The notes under the pieces: model-generated
What the model was told of the DNA's origin: nothing
The model's input: the letters and a program-made list of their open reading frames with translations, nothing else
Database searches by the model: none
Source: Paroedura picta
Taxonomy: Eukaryota > Chordata > Lepidosauria > Squamata > Gekkonidae
Assembly: GCF_049243985.1 (NCBI RefSeq)
Contig: NC_135386.1
Location: 11,431,328 to 11,495,327 of the forward strand
Length of the DNA stretch: 64,000 bases
Direction of reading: 5' to 3'
Program-made: the position numbers and the translations under genes
Part shown: positions 23,034-64,000 of the stretch, piece after piece
Layout: every line of letters starts with the position of its first letter
Numbering within the stretch: the stretch's first letter is position 1

Positions 23034-23515
23034 AAATAAAAAATATTTTGATGCGACGGCTTATTGACGATTTCCCAAGAGTTCTTTCTTTATTCAGACT
23101 GTATTATAATGTGATCAACACGCCGGTCACATTAAAGGTAAAGGTAAAGGTATCCCCTGTGCAAGCACCGAGTCATGTCTGACCCTTGGGGCGTTTTCAT
23201 GGCAGACTCAATACGGGGTGGTTTGCCAGTGCCTTCCCCAGTCATTACCGTTTACCCCCCAGCAAGCTGGGTACTCATTTTACCGACCTCGGAAGGATGG
23301 AAGGCTGAGTCAACCTTGAGCCAGCTGCTGGGATTGAACTCCCAGCCTCATGGGCAAAGCTTTCAGACAGCTGCCTTACCACTCTGCGCCACAAGAGGCT
23401 CGCCGGTCACTTTAGGGTCTGAATAAAGACGAACTCTTGGCAAATTGTCAATAAGCCGTCACATCGAAATGTTCTTTATTTTGGTAGTTCGGCTATAGGC
23501 TTCTTTTGCCCCTTT
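23034..23515. mobile_element. Inverted-arm element with 14-bp TSD (Penelope-like?)
   Basis: The left arm 23034-23099 and right arm 23417-23482 are imperfect inverted repeats of about 66 bp (shared core GACGGCTTATTGAC). The whole is bounded by an exact 14-bp direct repeat GGCTTTTCAGTTTA (23020-23033 and 23516-23529). On the - strand the right end reads GAAGCCTATAGCCGAAC, resembling the ends of Penelope-like elements. A Sauria SINE has jumped into the loop. Confidence 0.65.
23131..23400 (-). mobile_element. Sauria-type SINE, near full length
   Basis: Its flanks repeat CGCCGGTCAC exactly (23121-23130 and 23401-23410). On the - strand it starts GAGCCTCTTGTGGCGCAGAG (tRNA-like A box), has a B-box-like GGGAGTTCAATCCC, and ends in the Bov-B-like tail GGTCAGACATGACTCGGTGC followed by (ACCTTT)n. 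It sits in the loop of the inverted-arm element around it. Confidence 0.92.
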
Positions 23516-23663
23516 GGCTTTTCAGTTTAGCCCAGCATTAGAATGGCAGATACTGTAAAAGGCCTCATAGTCGGCTCAGTCAGAGACCCCTTTTAAACAC
23601 GGATCCTTATCCCTCTGATTAGGTCTGTCCCTCATAGGGCTGCTCATGCCAGAATATTTATAG

Positions 23664-23799
23664 CAGGGGTAGTCAACCTGCGGCCCTCCAGATGTCCATG
23701 GACTACAATTCCCATGAGCCCCTGCCAGCGTTTGCTGGCAGGGGCACATGGGAATTGTAGTCCATGGACATCTGGAAGGCCGCAGGTTGACTACCCCTG
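23664..23799. mobile_element. Palindromic hAT-like MITE
   Basis: The ends are CAGGGGTAGTCAACCTG and CAGGTTGACTACCCCTG, with the centre GCCAGCGTTTGCTGGC. No matching 8-mer flank is seen, so the site may have changed since insertion. Confidence 0.85.
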
Positions 23800-23948
23800 G
23801 GCTAATGTGTATAAGCATCTCGCGTTTCTCTTGGAGGGCGTGTGTGTGTGTGGGATACGTGCGGATTTCTGCGGCTACGAGAAAAACCTGTTGCAAAGAT
23901 GCCAATTTAACTTGGGAGCAATTTTGGAAACGAGTGGTTCGGCTAGAA

Positions 23949-24085
23949 CAGGGGTAGTCAACCTGCGGCCCTCCAGATGTCCATGGACTACAATTCCCAG
24001 GAGCCCCTGCCAGCGAATGCTGGCAGGGGGCTCCTGGGAATTGTAGTTCATGGACATCTGGAGGGCCGCAGTTTGACTACCCCTG
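23949..24085. mobile_element. Palindromic hAT-like MITE with perfect 8-bp TSD
   Basis: GGCTAGAA stands on both sides (23941-23948 and 24086-24093). The ends are CAGGGGTAGTCAACC and GTTTGACTACCCCTG. This copy confirms hAT-type 8-bp duplication for the whole family. It ends 166 bases from the tRNA gene. Confidence 0.93.
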
Positions 24086-24251
24086 GGCTAGAAGTTCACA
24101 ATGGGGACGAGAGTTCCTTGGCCGACTCTATGCAGAATAAAGACCTTCTATGCCCACAGAAATGTGGTGCGTTGTTGCTTTTGCATAAAAGTGTGATCTT
24201 CGGAAGAAAAACGCGTGGAGGCGCGAAAATATTTCCCTCTCGGGCACCATG

Positions 24252-24324
24252 CGACCGCGGCAGGACTCGAACCTGCAATCTTCTGATCCGAAGTCAGACG
24301 CCTTATCCATTAGGCCACGCGGCC
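24252..24324 (-). tRNA. tRNA-Arg (anticodon TCG)
   Basis: This is a 73-nt cloverleaf on the - strand. The acceptor stem GGCCGCG pairs with CGCGGTC (one G-U) and the discriminator base is G. The A box is TGGCCTAATGG, the anticodon loop CTTCGGA gives anticodon TCG (reads CGA codons), and the B box is GGTTCGAGTCC. There is no intron. A TTTT run lies about 25-30 bases beyond the 3' end on the - strand, suiting Pol III termination. It lies just upstream of POLG and points away from it. From memory, human TRR-TCG1-1 occupies the same place, so the pair is an old neighbour arrangement. Confidence 0.97.
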
Positions 24325-24429
24325 CCTACGAAGGCGAGTCTCCACTATGCCTATACGAAGCTGAAGACTGGCGGCCGGGCCATGCTGGAAGATACCATCT
24401 TTCTCGGGGGAGACGAAACGTGTCCGAAC

Positions 24430-25000
24430 AATAGCCGAAGCGCTCCGGCTCAGGTGAAAGCAACTCCTTTGGGGGTCTCAGCGGACCGTTCTTCGGGGCC
24501 AGTTTCAGACCCGGACGCTGTGGAGCGCCACAAGGGGCGGGTTTCCTTTCCCTGCCTCTTCGCTCACCCCCCTCATCGGGCGAGCTCATTGTAAAGGCCG
24601 CCCGAAAAAAGCCCGGATGAGCAGGGGGCGGGGGGGGGGGAGAAGAACGGCATGGTGCTTGGGGAGTTCCGGTCCGGCTTCTGAGGCACGGCGTGCGGAG
24701 GGGCGGCGGTCGTTGAAGGGGAACAGCGCGGAAGAGCCGTTAGGGCAGCGAGAGTGGGGGAGGGGCGCTGTTTGTGACGTCCTCTGACCGTTGGCGGGGG
24801 ACAGTGTCCGTTAGAGACTGAGGGGCGCCGCAGAGGGAGGTGGGAGGGGGGATCCGACCAGCCTGGCTTCTTGGGGTGGGAGAAGTCCTCGGGGGAAGGG
24901 GAAAGAAGGCGGAGGCTAGTTTTGCTGCTCATTGGCGGCTCTGGCTGAACCCGACGGGGGTCTCTTGGGCGCAGCAAATGTGCCCCCCTGCTATAAAGCT
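24430..25000 (+). promoter_or_regulatory. POLG: POLG promoter region and non-coding exon 1 (approximate)
   Basis: A CpG-dense block lies between the tRNA and the first coding exon, with a CRE-like TGACGTCC (24775-24782) and GGGGCGGGG boxes near 24624. POLG genes have a non-coding first exon. Exon 2 begins at a good acceptor (polypyrimidine then ACAG, 25461-25462), so exon 1 should lie in this island. Its donor is not certain; GAGGTGGGAGG near 24838 is one candidate. Confidence 0.6.
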
Positions 25001-25524
25001 GATGCTGGTGCTTCAGATCTAAACATACCTCCCTCCGCCCCCCCCCCAAAAAAAACCCAACAACCTTTTTCTTCATGGCTGAGCCTTGATAAGGGAAATT
25101 TGCTTCAAGAGAGCAAATTTATTCATTTGATTTGTTTTTTTATACCGCCCTCCTGGTGAAATGGCTCAGGGCAGTGTACAGCGTTGTAGGTAAAGTACAA
25201 TAGGTAAAAACAAATATAAATTAGAATTAAATTTAAAATGGTTAATACTAGCAGGTTAAAATATCAGTAGCCACAGTTCCCAATCCCAAAGGCCAGGCTG
25301 TGGTTTGGGGCTTCTTGTGTATATAATAAGTAGATGGATAGGTGGTGTGCACTTATTTATGTGTCATGAAGGGGGTGAGAGAAGGAGCACCCATTGTGGT
25401 ACAGGAGGATAGCGCAGCACACTGAAGCTCAGCTCTGTTGCCCTCTGCTTGTTTTCTGACAGATCTGAGCTAGTCCGGAAATCCGACTCTTGTATGGTCT
25501 CTGGGCTGATGCAAACTGGTGAAG

Positions 25525-63569
<38,045 letters not shown>

Positions 63570-64000
63570 GTATGAGTTTGGCAGGAAGTTGGGGAATGGC
63601 TGAAACGTATCCATAGTGCAGCGAACGAGGTGGCATGTAGAGGGGGAAAGTCAGGTAAAATGTCTGAAGTAAATCAGCAGAGGTACAGACTACAGTTTGT
63701 ATGTTTCTTAAGCTTTTCACGGTATCTTTAACCTTTTGCTTCAGTAGTTCCTAAACACTCCAGTATACTTTATTGAGCTTAACTGTCTCTTGATTTTCAG
63801 AAGACAGGGATACATTATCCAGTCCCCAAATTTCTTCACTAAACACACCAGTAGACTTTTCAGTTTTATGGACTTTTCAGGTGTCAGAAGACAGTCTATA
63901 AACATGCCACACCAGGGATCACTCCAATCTTTATTTATTTTTTAGATTAAATAGAAGATTTATATGCCACCCCTCCTGACAAGCAGGGTCTGGGCAGCCA
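63570..64000 (+). other. POLG: POLG intron 21, start
   Basis: Intron sequence with a LINE-tail-like piece at the very end (63945-64000, - strand: ATATAAATCTTC in reverse, then the CCCAGACCCTGC block). No exon is seen before the window ends. Confidence 0.8.

Noticed and set aside
24252-24324. tRNA-like sequence as a SINE head
   Set aside because: All tRNA features, including the complete acceptor stem and both Pol III boxes, are intact, and no SINE body or tail follows. The place beside POLG agrees with a true gene.
25449-25493. Upstream continuation of the -1 frame beyond the first ATG
   Set aside because: It starts with a non-ATG codon inside what should be intron 1; only the ATG at 25494 lies in the exon.

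Overview
This is vertebrate nuclear DNA, almost certainly from a squamate reptile and possibly a gecko, although the species cannot be fixed from the sequence alone. The lineage call rests on the repeats: a Bov-B LINE end, three near-complete Sauria-type SINEs with clear target-site duplications (TSDs), CR1, L2 and L1 LINE pieces, a DIRS-like fossil and several hAT families. The window holds one protein-coding gene, POLG (mitochondrial DNA polymerase gamma, catalytic subunit), on the + strand. Two small RNA genes lie on the - strand: a miR-9 precursor and tRNA-Arg(UCG).

Layout. 1-24 kb is intergenic, with no coding exon that I recognise. The miR-9 hairpin is at 4061-4151 (-). Between it and POLG lie several CpG-dense blocks (about 4.4-4.85, 7.9-9.5, 10.6-12.5 and 19.15-19.65 kb), two perfect CRE palindromes, an RE1-like site, a G-quadruplex tract and a 2.5-kb (TTCC)n array at 15-17.5 kb. 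tRNA-Arg(UCG) is at 24252-24324 (-), directly before the CpG-rich POLG promoter (about 24.4-25.0 kb). The POLG coding sequence starts at 25525. Twenty coding exons can be read with GT-AG borders and matching phases as far as 63569 (1121 codons). The last part of the polymerase domain, about 80 residues in other vertebrates, lies beyond the right edge. The order miR-9, tRNA-Arg(UCG), POLG, with both RNAs opposite to POLG, matches my recollection of human chromosome 15 (MIR9-3, TRR-TCG1-1, POLG). I therefore name the microRNA MIR9-3.

The POLG introns are packed with transposons. Highlights are a three-layer nest in intron 13 (SINE inside a hAT inside a hAT), several hAT copies with perfect 8-bp TSDs, two palindromic elements with 14- and 15-bp TSDs that look Penelope-like and carry hammerhead-like cores, a DIRS-like fossil filling intron 16, and a pair of nearly identical 93-94-bp direct repeats flanking exon 7.

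Function. POLG copies mitochondrial DNA. miR-9 is a neural regulator, and its CREs and RE1-like element fit neuronal control. The tRNA reads CGA arginine codons. No link between these jobs is implied by the sequence beyond conserved neighbourhood.
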